Below the pieces are notes generated by a model. That model was not told the DNA's origin and did no database searches. It saw only the letters and a program-made list of their open reading frames with translations. A stretch of 64,000 nucleotides of DNA from Entamoeba histolytica HM-1:IMSS (taxonomy: Eukaryota; Evosea; Mastigamoebida; Endamoebidae), in contig NW_001914875.1 of the NCBI RefSeq assembly GCF_000208925.1, positions 1 through 64,000 on the forward strand, given 5' to 3'. The position numbers were made by a program, and so were the translations under genes. This document shows, one piece after another, positions 31,809 through 41,389 of the stretch (the stretch's first letter is position 1; each line of letters starts with the position of its first letter).

Positions 31809-32128
31809 AAAAAAAAAAAAAAAAAAAAAGAAATCAATTATGATTAACCTTCTTTTTTAGGTTTTTCATCATGTTGAGAAGTGAGCGAATCAGTTTCTTC
31901 AACACGCTTTATTTCTATTGAAATAAAGTTTTTGCAAGCATGCTCGACTTAAATGGTTCCTCATTTAAGTTGCTGCCTGACTTTTATTTTGATTTTAATG
32001 AGTAATATAATATTTCTCATTCTTTATATTGTTGTTTTAAGGAGAGTATATCCATAACTTACTGTTATAGCTCATCTCCTTTTACCTTCGACACCCCTTA
32101 AAGAAATGCTATTCCTTGATAATATCAT
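31809..32128 (-). mobile_element. SINE of family A type, apparently complete
   Basis: A 320-bp element bounded by exact 22-bp direct repeats. Read on the minus strand, it starts at about 32128 with GATATTATCAAGGAATAGC and GGGGTGTCGAAGG, a body richer in GC than its surroundings. Its 3' half (about 31990-31850) resembles the 3' end of the family A LINE: TCAGGCAGCA, TCGAGCATGCT and GAAGAAACTGA...CACTTCTCA. It ends in a run of about 20 T in this orientation. It has no protein frame of its own. This is the partnership expected for a SINE mobilised by a LINE through a common 3' end. The exact duplication suggests a fairly recent insertion. Confidence 0.85.
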
Positions 32129-32150
32129 ATAACAAAAAAATTAAAGAAAA
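32129..32150. repeat. Target-site duplication of the SINE, right copy
   Basis: Exact copy of 31787-31808. It ends about 70 bp from the stop codon of the gene at 32223. Confidence 0.85.
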
Positions 32151-32222
32151 TAATAAATGTCATAAAAAAATAAATTTGAATTGTATAATATACAACAGCC
32201 ATATAAAATAAATACACTTTAA

Positions 32223-33644
32223 CTAAAGCATAGTTGAAGTAAGAATTTCATCAGTTCCATTATTTGAAAAATGGTGAAGTTCTCCTCTTTTTCTTCTATA
32301 ATGAGAAGAAAATTCATCTTCATTATTTTGAATGATAAGTTCAATATACTCATCATTCTTACCAACAAGTTGGTTAGAAGAAGACATTCTTTGACAACTT
32401 TCACTTCTTAATAAATCAGGTTTTACTTGTAAGTTAAAATGAGGAGAATTAGGAGTACTTGATGAAGCAATAAATGGAGGTTGTAAATTATTATTTATAT
32501 TATCTTGTAATTTTAAAGAAAATAATGGAGAAATATTTCTTTTTAATATCTTTCTCTTATGTTTTACAGGTGTTGTAATAAATGGTAAATTTGAATGAGA
32601 CTCTGAACGTAATATTGAAGAAGGAAGTAATGAAGGAGTACAACAAATTGAAGAAGAAAGTGAAGAAGAAGGAGCTAAGTTACCATCTGAATTAGTTTGT
32701 TGTAAAGAAGTAATAATATTTTTTAAATGAGTTTTTTGTTTATCATTAATTTGTAAAGAATTAATATCATCATCTCCCATTAAAGTAATGATGTCTAAAG
32801 AGAAATATCCATTATTTAATAATATAGTTGATAGTTCATCATCACAAACAACTTCATTTATTAATTCAAAAGGGTCTTTATAAATTGATGGTTTTTCTAA
32901 TATTAATTCTTCTTCATTCATTTTCTTACCCATATCAGGTATTTCAATCGAAATTATATCTACAATACTTTTAAGAACTTTATCAGTTTCTTCTTCTAAT
33001 AAATTAAGTTCATTTGTATTAAAGAAAATTTCTTTACAATGACGAAATTTTTTAGCGAGTTTTTTTGCTTTACCACGAATTTGGATAATATTTGAAGAAA
33101 GAACGCAACCATCATATTTGGTTGAATGAAACTTGCTTGTTTGAAGTTCACAAGGATTCTATAAATAATTAATAAATTTTCTTTTATTATTTAATAATAT
33201 TCAAACCATTAATACAACTCCTGAAATTGATAATTTCTGCTTTCTACAACTCTCTACTAACAACATCACAGGAAAACATCCTTCACAATTTCCAATTAAA
33301 TAAATTTGACTTGTTTTTATTGTTCTTAAAATGTATTGATATAAATCAAGAAGAGAACATAACAAAACTTCTTTTGAATAAGTACTTCCTTCATAAAATC
33401 CACAATATTCAAAACAAAGAACTTGTATTTTAGTTATTTCAGCAATTAAACGTATTGACTCTATTGACTGTTCAAATGTTTCTTTAATAGAATGACAATA
33501 AATAATTGCTGAGTCATTATTAAATTCTCCATGTGGTTGAACAATGACATATGGTGTATTATAATAGCCTAATCTTTTTGTCTCTTTTGGTAGATAACCA
33601 TAATCATTATTAGTCATAAGTAAATGTGAAGTCTTTGAGAACAT
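32223..33644 (-). CDS. Alpha/beta-hydrolase-fold protein with SAM domain, probably inactive
   Basis: Two minus-strand exons, 33644-33207 and 33158-32223, joined by a 48-nt intron (GTTTGA...TATAG) in phase 0, give 457 aa. The first ~210 residues resemble the ABHD17-like alpha/beta-hydrolase family (PYVIVQPHGEFNNDSAIIYCH; LCFEYCGFYEG), but the nucleophile elbow reads GNCEG, with Cys in place of Ser, and the usual acid/His region (GHND type) reads FNTNELN. Residues ~255-300 form a SAM-like domain (LSTILLNNGYFSLDIITLMG ... DKQKTHLKNIITSL), which usually mediates protein or RNA binding. The C-terminal part is Ser/Pro-rich. I infer a non-catalytic or altered hydrolase scaffold. The SINE lies just downstream of its stop. 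Confidence 0.75.
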
Positions 33645-34234
33645 GATTAAAACTATTAATATAGTTGTGAGATGACAAAAAATTTTTGATAGAGTGGTAC
33701 CTTCTTGTAAGAACCTTTTAACATAAATCCAAATTTATGTCATTTTAAAAGCATCTTTTCGTTCGTTAAATGTTTCATATTTCCTCTTTTGATAGATAAA
33801 TTCACGTGTTTGTTTTTTTGTTTTAAATCAAAAAAGTCACATTACTTTGAACTAACATTATTGGTATTAGGTAGTTGAGTTTGACTCAATAATTTACTTT
33901 TATAAGAAGATTTTGTTTAAAATTAGAATGAAATGTTTATTTAATTATTTAGTTGGTAAAAACGTCATTTTGAGATTTTATGTAAATATACAAAAAGTCA
34001 AGCAACAGAAAGAAAAAGATGAATGGTATTATATTTTTTAGTTAATGTAAAAAAAGTTAGTTAATTTTGTCATTAAAAAATGTCTCTTTTCAGAATTTCA
34101 TTTATATTAATAGAACAAAATAAAAAAAAAACAAAAAAAATTTTTGTTTTTAATATAAAAATAATAGAAATAACATATTATTAAGAAAAGAAAAATAATA
34201 CAAATCAACAAAAAAAAAAAAGAACACAAGTAAT
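33645..34234. other. AT-rich intergenic region
   Basis: No gene is supported. It lies between the starts of the hydrolase-fold gene and the end of the oxidoreductase gene and is rich in A and T runs. Confidence 0.5.
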
Positions 34235-35185
34235 TTAAAGTTTTGGTATTACCAAAGGAATTCTCTTTCCACCAAGAGTTGCACTTCTTGTTGCTGCTTG
34301 GATTAATATACTAGTATTAACACAACTTAATACATCTCCTGAAGTACCATTATTACGAATAATATTAGCAAAGAATGGAAGTTCTTTTTTAAAATTCTTT
34401 TCATGTCTTTTCATGAATGTCTCAGTTAAGTTTTCAGGTTCTTTTCCACATTCAAGAATATGTGAATCAGAAGTTAATACAGTTAATGAATTATCATATA
34501 CTTTATTACCATTTCTTGTTGCTATAATAGTTAATACAACATTATTTGGATATTCAAGTGAAGCAGTAGCTGAATCCCAAACTCCAGCACCTCCATCAAT
34601 TCCAACAGCTGTGACATATTTAGGAAGGGTATTATTCATATAATACATAATTAAATTAAAGTCATGACACATTAAATCAGTAAAAATATTTCCTAATGTT
34701 TTAAGAAATTCTGGTGGTACAAGTGGCCAATCAAAAGAATGAAATTCAGCTCTTTGAATTGAAACATTATGAGAAACAAGATATTCTTTAATTGATTGAT
34801 ATCCTGGGTCTCTTCTTCTCATCCAACCACAATGTAAACTAACTCCATTTTTTCTACAAGTTTCATAAGCTTCTTTAACTTCTTCTGGAGTTGAGGCAAT
34901 AGGTTTTTCACAATAAATGTGTTTAACTTTTTTTGATGCGAGTTTAATTGTTTGAAGATGAAATTTGGTTGGTGTACTTATCCAAATACCATCTATTGGT
35001 ATATTAATCTCTTCTACTGTCTTAAATATTTTTATATTTGGTCTATCTAATACTGATTGACAGACTCTAAATGGTTCTACAACTCCAACAAGTTCAATGT
35101 CTTGAGACTCAATAAATAAAGAAGCTCTAAATGATCCTAATCTTCCAGTTCCACATAAACAAATTCTAACTTTATTGCTTTGCAT
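34235..35185 (-). CDS. Gfo/Idh/MocA-family oxidoreductase
   Basis: Single-exon protein of 316 aa. The N-terminal Rossmann fold starts at once with VRICLCGTGRLGSFRASLF (GxGxxG-type). GIWISTPTKFH and the hallmark CEKPIAS (about residues 95-101; Lys is catalytic in the family) follow. The C-terminal alpha/beta domain contains DLMCHDFNLIMYYM, whose His/Asp pair matches the DxxxHD..L signature. The closest look is to inositol 2-dehydrogenase or sugar dehydrogenases. The family uses NAD(P) to oxidise polyols or sugars. The length is typical. Bacterial-type members of this family in Entamoeba may have come by lateral transfer, but composition here does not differ from neighbours. Confidence 0.92.
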   Translation of the reverse strand: MQSNKVRICLCGTGRLGSFRASLFIESQDIELVGVVEPFRVCQSVLDRPNIKIFKTVEEINIPIDGIWISTPTKFHLQTIKLASKKVKHIYCEKPIASTPEEVKEAYETCRKNGVSLHCGWMRRRDPGYQSIKEYLVSHNVSIQRAEFHSFDWPLVPPEFLKTLGNIFTDLMCHDFNLIMYYMNNTLPKYVTAVGIDGGAGVWDSATASLEYPNNVVLTIIATRNGNKVYDNSLTVLTSDSHILECGKEPENLTETFMKRHEKNFKKELPFFANIIRNNGTSGDVLSCVNTSILIQAATRSATLGGKRIPLVIPKL

Positions 35186-35921
35186 ATACCTCTTTAATGA
35201 ACTAAAAGTTCTTTTTATGGTTTAAATGATTTCTTTTATAATATTTCTACTTCCATTTTCTCTTTAAAAAAAAACAAAGCAGAAGAAGAAGAAAGATAAT
35301 GAATTTCCTATATTCTTAGTCTTCTTTTTGCTATCTTTAAATTTGTGGGTTTTACCCAAAGGTTTTTTTTTGTTTATTAATTTGCATTTAGTTTACTAAT
35401 CATTATTTTATTTTTGTTTAGAATCTTCTTCATCTTATTTTATGGAGATGAACAAGATTTTTTTTTCATTCATCTTTTCTTTTTTAAAGACTTTTCCCAG
35501 TTTTTTCCACTTTTAATACGAATTCAAAATACAGCATTTTTTCACTCAATTATCAATATTTTTTGACTGATTTATCTTTTATTTTTTGGAAAGACGTATT
35601 GAGTGATTTTAGTTGTATTTTAAGGCTTTTTTTCATTCTACAAACATTTTTTCATTTTTCCTCTGTTCTCCAATTAATTTTATCTATTTGATTTTATAAA
35701 CATGTAATTTTACCTCTATTTTTAATTAAATTTCCCTAAAATTATTTTAATAACTTTTTCAAAAACTAGAAAATAAATAAACAAAATAACTAGAGGCGAA
35801 CTAAATATTATAATTTATTTCAAAACTTTTTTTTTAGTTTCTCAATATAAAAAATTTTAAATGAAATTTGAAAAAAAACTAAAAAAAACTAAAAAAAGTT
35901 TTTAATAACACAAATTTTGAG
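35186..35921. other. AT-rich intergenic region between divergent genes
   Basis: A 736-bp divergent promoter region with T-rich and A-rich tracts. No coding or RNA signal was found; regulatory sites could not be pinned down. Confidence 0.5.
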
Positions 35922-37193
35922 ATGAAGACACATAATAAATCAATTGTGTATAGTGGAGTAACAACGTATTGTTCTTCATATCATTTTACTGATGACCCAA
36001 GAGTTAGTAAAAGAATTCCAGAGACATTAGTTGCTCAAATTGGTAATTTAAGTACAAGAGAAGAGACTTATTTCTTTGTTCAAACACAAACATGTAATAT
36101 GTTATATCACTTTATGCCAATGGAACAAAGTGATATAACGTATATTCTTATTTCACCACAAAAAGAGAATGAAACAGAAATGAAATATCTTATTACATTG
36201 TCACGTAAAATGATTCAAATGAATGGAATGAGTGATGTTAATATGAAAGGTATTTCAACTCGTAGAAATACGTTAGAAAATTTTTATCAATTATATGATC
36301 ATACTCCAATGTATTTAAGAGTTCCAACATTAATTCCTACATTTAAAAATATAATTTCTAATTACATTTTACCTAATACTTTTACTGATGGAGTAAAACA
36401 ATTAGATGGATTTGGTCTTGTTGTTGGTGGATATTTTAGACCTTTTACTTCAATGAAAAATCAACTTTCTATAGAAGAAAATATATGTTTAACAGTATGG
36501 TCAAATACATTAGTTAAAACTTATTTAGCTGATTCAGAAATTAGAGAAGATGAATATTTAGGAAATGAATTTCAATTTGAAGAAAAAACAGATGGTCTTA
36601 AAGCACCACCAGTAAGTGTTGAAGATTGTAATAAACAACTTATTATTAATCCAGTTGAATTTAAAATAAGTACAAGTACTAGTGATTGGATTTTAGCTGT
36701 TCAAAAGATAACAAATAATATGTTAGTTATTGGGTTTTTAAAAAAAGGAGAAATATTAATTCAAGACTTTAAAGAAACAGTAAAAAAAATTTATCCAGTA
36801 TTAATGATGTTTAGAAGTGAATTAACATTACCTTCAATGTCAATGATACATCCTTTTAATTATAGAACAGCATATCCAGGAATGGTTCATTTTGTTGTTA
36901 TTGATCATTTTAGAAATCAAACATTTTATCCATCATTTGATCCACCTGAATTAGAAATTCAATTAAAGAAATTTATTATTGACTGTAGAGAATCAAATGA
37001 ATTTAAAATTCTTTATACTAGAAATCAAAAATATATATTTGCTTTTGAAAAAACTTCTCGTTCAGACCAAAGAAAAGAAACAAAAATCGAATTTGAAGTA
37101 TATGCAGTCTTTGTTAAACCAGTTCCTTATTCATTGGTTCATGATTATACTTCATCTGCTTTAAAGAATTATAAAGATATTTATTTAAAGTGA
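35922..37193 (+). CDS. Unknown protein, 423 aa (possible longin-type)
   Basis: I do not recognise it with confidence. It is a soluble, beta-rich 423-aa protein without signal peptide or membrane segments. A segment around residues 50-110 (TYFFVQTQTCNMLYHFMPM ... ITYILISP ... YLITLSRKMIQ) has the strand-strand-strand-helix look of longin/roadblock-like domains found in Mon1, Ccz1 and HPS proteins, which act as Rab exchange factors. Further possible longin-like units appear near 165-215 (VVGGYFRPFTSM ... ICLTVWSNTL) and 255-300 (WILAVQKITNNMLVIGFL ... ILIQDFKETVKKIYPVL). The three-unit order would fit that group, but no diagnostic motif is present. Codon use is typical, so the gene itself is sound. 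Confidence 0.72.
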   Translation: MKTHNKSIVYSGVTTYCSSYHFTDDPRVSKRIPETLVAQIGNLSTREETYFFVQTQTCNMLYHFMPMEQSDITYILISPQKENETEMKYLITLSRKMIQMNGMSDVNMKGISTRRNTLENFYQLYDHTPMYLRVPTLIPTFKNIISNYILPNTFTDGVKQLDGFGLVVGGYFRPFTSMKNQLSIEENICLTVWSNTLVKTYLADSEIREDEYLGNEFQFEEKTDGLKAPPVSVEDCNKQLIINPVEFKISTSTSDWILAVQKITNNMLVIGFLKKGEILIQDFKETVKKIYPVLMMFRSELTLPSMSMIHPFNYRTAYPGMVHFVVIDHFRNQTFYPSFDPPELEIQLKKFIIDCRESNEFKILYTRNQKYIFAFEKTSRSDQRKETKIEFEVYAVFVKPVPYSLVHDYTSSALKNYKDIYLK

Positions 37194-37257
37194 TTAAAAA
37201 TAATTCTAATTTCATCTTTTTAATATTTAAAGAGAATCAATTAATTGTTGTTTTTAA

Positions 37258-38874
37258 CTAATTTGCTACAAATGTGTAACGTGTTGGTATTGGTTCATTT
37301 GAACATTTTGTTTGAATAGACTCTAAAAAACCAGATTTAACAGGTTCTTGATCCATATCATCAGTATGAAAATTTGATAATAATTTGTAAATAATTTCAT
37401 TTGATAATGTTGGAAAAAGAGTATAAATTTCATCTACTGAAATACAATGATGTTGCATAAAAACATTAGCAATATCAGTAATAAGGTTCATTTGTTGATA
37501 TTCTTCTTTAAATATTTTATATTCATCATCCAAAGATAACATGTCCATATATGTCATAAAAAATTTAAATTGGAATCCTTTACTACAACAAATATTTTCT
37601 GGTTCTTGAATTAATGTATCTAATACATAATATGATAAATTATGAAATATTTGTTTGTTTATTCTTTTTATTATTTCATTTGAACATCCTTCTTCTACCA
37701 TCATTTCATTATTATTTTTAATACTTTTCATTATTATCTTTGATGTTATTTGTTCAACTTCTGAATTAGTATATTCTGAAATACTTCTTTTGGAAAATAA
37801 ACAACTGTTCAATAATGGAACAAGGTTTTGTGTAATTGCTTCAACATATCGTTTAATTACTTCATTTACATTTATTGGTTCTTGACATTTTTTTAATATT
37901 TCAATAATTTCTTTACAATTTCTTTTTATTTTAAAAAATTCTTCAACTTGTTGTTTTTCAGTTAATGTAATATTTTCTTTTTCTGTAATACTTCTGTTGT
38001 TTTGTGGTTGGACTACAATATTATTTGTTATTTCTTCTTTATTTATTTCTTCTGTTTTTATTTCTTCTTTTGATTCTAATTGACATTGAACTCTTTCTGT
38101 ATTATTTTCTTGAGACTCTTTACTTTCTTTTATTGGTTCTTTTGATTCTGGTATATTATTTTGTTTTTCATCATAAATTGAATGTAATTTTATTTCTTCT
38201 TTTTTCTCAACAGGATTTGTTACTGTTACTTCTACATTTTGTGAATTTAATTCCTTAGTTTCATCTCTTTCTTTTAATTGTTTTTGACGTAATTCTAATT
38301 CTTCTTGTTCTTCTTTTTCTCTCATTTTTTGAATTAAGGCATTATGAATTGGATCAACTGCATCAACCCCTGGTCCTGAAGATATACTCATTTCATCATC
38401 ATCAGTTAATACAAGGTTTTCAGTATTTTCTGATTGACCAGTGACAACACCTTCCGTAGAACTTATTTTTATAAACAGTCGTGCTTTCTTAACTTTTCCT
38501 TTTCCTTTTAAATCAATAACTATATCTCTATTACTACCATCTAATCCAGCATGTTGTGCTAAATCAATTACTCCACTAACAATTCTTTTTCCTTCAATGT
38601 TTTCTATAATAAATTGTAACAATTTTTCTTCATAAAATCCTGGCGTTGATTTCTCAAATAACGTACAATGTAATTTTATTACTGCATCAGTTCCAGCTAA
38701 TGCAACTCCTTTTAAAACTTTCATTGAATTAAATTTTCCTTTATTTGTATCTTTTTTCCCTCTCCTCCATTTTAGCACAACTTCTTTTCCTTCAAAAACA
38801 TCTAACCCTTGGACGTATCCTATGTTCAACACATAGTCTTGCTTACATTTCTTTTTAAACATGTTGAACGCCAT
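37258..38874 (-). CDS. NT-C2 and DIL-domain protein
   Basis: Protein of 538 aa. Residues ~10-145 are an N-terminal NT-C2 domain of the EHBP1/EEIG type (YVLNIGYVQGLDVFEGKEVV, LKWRRGKKDTNKGKF, then GVIDLAQHAG), a lipid-binding C2 variant found in membrane-cytoskeleton adaptors. Residues ~165-335 are low-complexity, Glu/Lys-rich and probably disordered. Residues ~345-520 look like a DIL (dilute) domain, the cargo-binding part of myosin V, with INKQIFHNLSYYVLDTLI, CCSKGFQFKFFMTYMDML and a C-terminal helical bundle. The order NT-C2 to DIL suggests a link between endosomal membranes and actin. The DIL call is weaker than the NT-C2 call. Confidence 0.78.
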   Translation of the reverse strand: MAFNMFKKKCKQDYVLNIGYVQGLDVFEGKEVVLKWRRGKKDTNKGKFNSMKVLKGVALAGTDAVIKLHCTLFEKSTPGFYEEKLLQFIIENIEGKRIVSGVIDLAQHAGLDGSNRDIVIDLKGKGKVKKARLFIKISSTEGVVTGQSENTENLVLTDDDEMSISSGPGVDAVDPIHNALIQKMREKEEQEELELRQKQLKERDETKELNSQNVEVTVTNPVEKKEEIKLHSIYDEKQNNIPESKEPIKESKESQENNTERVQCQLESKEEIKTEEINKEEITNNIVVQPQNNRSITEKENITLTEKQQVEEFFKIKRNCKEIIEILKKCQEPINVNEVIKRYVEAITQNLVPLLNSCLFSKRSISEYTNSEVEQITSKIIMKSIKNNNEMMVEEGCSNEIIKRINKQIFHNLSYYVLDTLIQEPENICCSKGFQFKFFMTYMDMLSLDDEYKIFKEEYQQMNLITDIANVFMQHHCISVDEIYTLFPTLSNEIIYKLLSNFHTDDMDQEPVKSGFLESIQTKCSNEPIPTRYTFVAN

Positions 38875-39016
38875 CCTCTCAAATGATAGTTCAGTTCTAA
38901 AGATTTATTCTTAATAACAAAATAAAAATAATAATTTGTTTTTCAATTTATTATTTTTTTATTCAATATTATCAGTTTCATTAAATGAAACTTCATTTAT
39001 GTTATAAATAACAAAA

Positions 39017-40375
39017 TTATTCTTGGCTTAGTCTATCTCCTCCATTTACTTTTTTACCATTATTTAATAATTTCGCCATTCGAGTACCAAATTGAATTGC
39101 CGTCTTCTTAAAAGAGGCACAGGCTATCATACCAACAGAACGAGATACCTCTCTAAGAATCCATTTATTTCCTTCGTTTTCAGGAAGGTCCAATTTAACA
39201 AGAAAGTCTTCAGGAATATTTCGTATAAAACGAATAACATCACTATTAAGAAATGGATAAAAACATGTTGCATTGCAATAGTCATTCACACGACTATCTC
39301 TTGATGTATTTCGACTCCATAACCGACAAAAGTCCATTTCAAGTTCTTTTGATAATTTATTCCATTTCTTTGCATTTCTATGCCTTCCATATCCTCCTAG
39401 TTGTTCATCTGACCCTTGACCACATAACACTCTTCTCACAACCCTCTTTTTCTTTCCAATATCACAATGTCCTTCTTGTGTCAGTGCTAGACTCGTTGCA
39501 GTTGCAATAGAAAGATCCATAACAGTGTCATTAGGGTAGATAATTGGAATAAGTTCTTGTGACAAAGTTTGTCCTATTTCTTTTTGGATGTCTATTTCAA
39601 TAAAATGAATCACTTTTGTTGGAAACAATTTTTTAAGATTTTCTAATACTGCTTTAGCACAAAGCCTATCAGGTGAATCATATGTATTTTCATATAAACA
39701 TGAAACATTATACAGTTCAACTTCTCTGTTTTCACAATGTAAAAGAGTATAATAAGCAATAAGACTACTATCTATTCCACCACTAAAGAGTATTGGTATT
39801 GGGTCATTGGTATTATCAATACAGTCTTTTACTGCCTTGGACAATAATTCATTTAACTTATTTACAGTAGTTGTTAAATCATGAACTGGGTGTTCCATTC
39901 TTTCACCAAATAAGTGTGCATAATATTGTTCAATTGTTTTTCCATACTTATTGTGTTTTTCTATACGTTTATTCCTATAATCTACTGTATACCATTCATT
40001 TGGTGTACTAGTATTTGGACACTGTAAATTACTAATAATGATACTATCTTCTGTTACTTCATATAATAATGAGTATGATGAAAATCTATCAGAACAAAAT
40101 TGAATTTGGTCTTGAATGTTAACAACCATATAATTAGTAAAGTCTTGATCAATTTTATCAATATCTTCAAAAGATATAGCATAGTTCAATGTTGTCAACT
40201 GGTGTTGTATAAAATTATATTTATTAGAATAACAAATCTTAATTTCGTTTTCATTCACCATAAAACATTCTTCCTTTACACCATCAGTAATTAACTTTTT
40301 GATTCGGTTATACTTTTCATATTTTTTTGAAGAGTCAATTTGAATAACAAAGCCGTTCATGTAATTGATAAACAA
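39017..40375 (-). CDS. Asparagine synthetase domain-containing protein (ASNSD1-like)
   Basis: Protein of 452 aa. An N-terminal glutaminase-like half (1-~185) lacks the catalytic Cys2 of class II amidotransferases: the chain starts MFINYMNG. The synthetase half (~190-440) has the PP-loop IPILFSGGIDSSLIAYY, ENTYDSPDRLCAKAV, DLSIATATSLAL, RVLCGQGSDEQLGGYGRH and TCFYPFLNSDVIRF, which match ASNSD1 proteins rather than AsnB. PP-loop ATPases adenylate a substrate; the role of ASNSD1 is poorly known. With no glutaminase Cys, it could use only ammonia or have another function. It is a single-exon gene in line with the minus-strand NT-C2/DIL and ribosomal genes. Confidence 0.9.
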   Translation of the reverse strand: MFINYMNGFVIQIDSSKKYEKYNRIKKLITDGVKEECFMVNENEIKICYSNKYNFIQHQLTTLNYAISFEDIDKIDQDFTNYMVVNIQDQIQFCSDRFSSYSLLYEVTEDSIIISNLQCPNTSTPNEWYTVDYRNKRIEKHNKYGKTIEQYYAHLFGERMEHPVHDLTTTVNKLNELLSKAVKDCIDNTNDPIPILFSGGIDSSLIAYYTLLHCENREVELYNVSCLYENTYDSPDRLCAKAVLENLKKLFPTKVIHFIEIDIQKEIGQTLSQELIPIIYPNDTVMDLSIATATSLALTQEGHCDIGKKKRVVRRVLCGQGSDEQLGGYGRHRNAKKWNKLSKELEMDFCRLWSRNTSRDSRVNDYCNATCFYPFLNSDVIRFIRNIPEDFLVKLDLPENEGNKWILREVSRSVGMIACASFKKTAIQFGTRMAKLLNNGKKVNGGDRLSQE

Positions 40376-40505
40376 TTTTTTTCAGATAACCCAAAATGGA
40401 GAGTCATATAAAATAAATAATACTCTTTCTATTTAAATTTTATTAAAAATTTAACCTATAACAAGATTATATGAAAAGTTAAAAACACAACAACAGCAAA
40501 TCAAT

Positions 40506-41063
40506 TTAATTATCTTCTTTACCAGCATGGTTGTTCTTTCTCTTTCTTCTTCCATTAATTTCTGGATTAGTTAATGGTGTATTATCAGCTAATTGAATGA
40601 GTGGTTCAGATTCAACTCTAACAAGGAAGGATGGAACGTCAACAACTTGTTTACCAACTTTAATCATTTTTCCTCTAATAAGAACTCTAGCATGATGAAT
40701 AGATTTAGCAAATCCTTTTCTGTAAACAAGAGTTTGAAGTCTTCTTTCAAGAAGATTTTCTTCTTTAAGGGCAAGAACAAATTCCAACTTGTTTTGGTCT
40801 CTTGGAAGAATACCAAGGTTGTGAAGTCTTCTAAGAAGAGCTGCACCTTCAAGAAGTCTCTTTGGATCTTTAGCATCTTTCATTAACATAACTTTAGCAA
40901 TAGTTCTCATATGTCCAAGCATATAGTGAACACGTTGAATTTCCTTTTTATTTTTCAATCCAAATTGACCAACAAGTTTAAGTTCTGCATCAAATCTTTC
41001 TCTTTCGTATGGTACCTTTGGTGTTTTATAAGTGATACTGTGGTTTCTAAGGCAACGTCCCAT
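40506..41063 (-). CDS. rps9: 40S ribosomal protein S9 (uS4)
   Basis: Protein of 185 aa, the full eukaryotic S9 length. It starts MGRCLRNHSITYKTPKVPYE and contains DAELKLVGQFGLKNKKEIQRV, LLRRLHNLGILP and the S4 RNA-binding domain LERRLQTLVYRKGFAKSIHHARVLI (read in parts). The basic tail, RRKRKNNHAGKEDN, is usual. The protein belongs to the small-subunit body and affects decoding accuracy. Codon use is stronger and more even than in most neighbours, as expected for a highly expressed gene. Confidence 0.98.
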   Translation of the reverse strand: MGRCLRNHSITYKTPKVPYERERFDAELKLVGQFGLKNKKEIQRVHYMLGHMRTIAKVMLMKDAKDPKRLLEGAALLRRLHNLGILPRDQNKLEFVLALKEENLLERRLQTLVYRKGFAKSIHHARVLIRGKMIKVGKQVVDVPSFLVRVESEPLIQLADNTPLTNPEINGRRKRKNNHAGKEDN

Positions 41064-41389
41064 GTTGATGCGACTCTTCGATTATGAGATGATCATTTTT
41101 TAGGGTTTTATTTTTTCTTTTTTTTAGTTTTTATTTTCTTATAATGTTTTATACAACGTTTTGATTATTCTTTGTTATTCTTTTAATGAGTTTTTTGGGA
41201 TAAATAAATGCATTTTTTGTGACAATTTAGGAGAAGAGAGTGATAATAAAGGAAAATTATCAGTCTCATGGATAGACGCATGAAAGAGAATTGAAGAAAG
41301 AGTTATGGAAATGGTTGAAATGAAAACAAAAATAGTTCTCCAAAAAAAGGTTTAATGAGTGCAACCATCGAAGTAAGTCAATAAGAAAA
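41064..41389. other. Divergent promoter region of rps9 and the sphingomyelinase-like gene
   Basis: A 326-bp spacer with no gene. The rps9 side is T-rich. A short start-stop frame just before 41390 (ATGAGTGCAACC, then a stop) is not credible as an exon. Confidence 0.5.
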
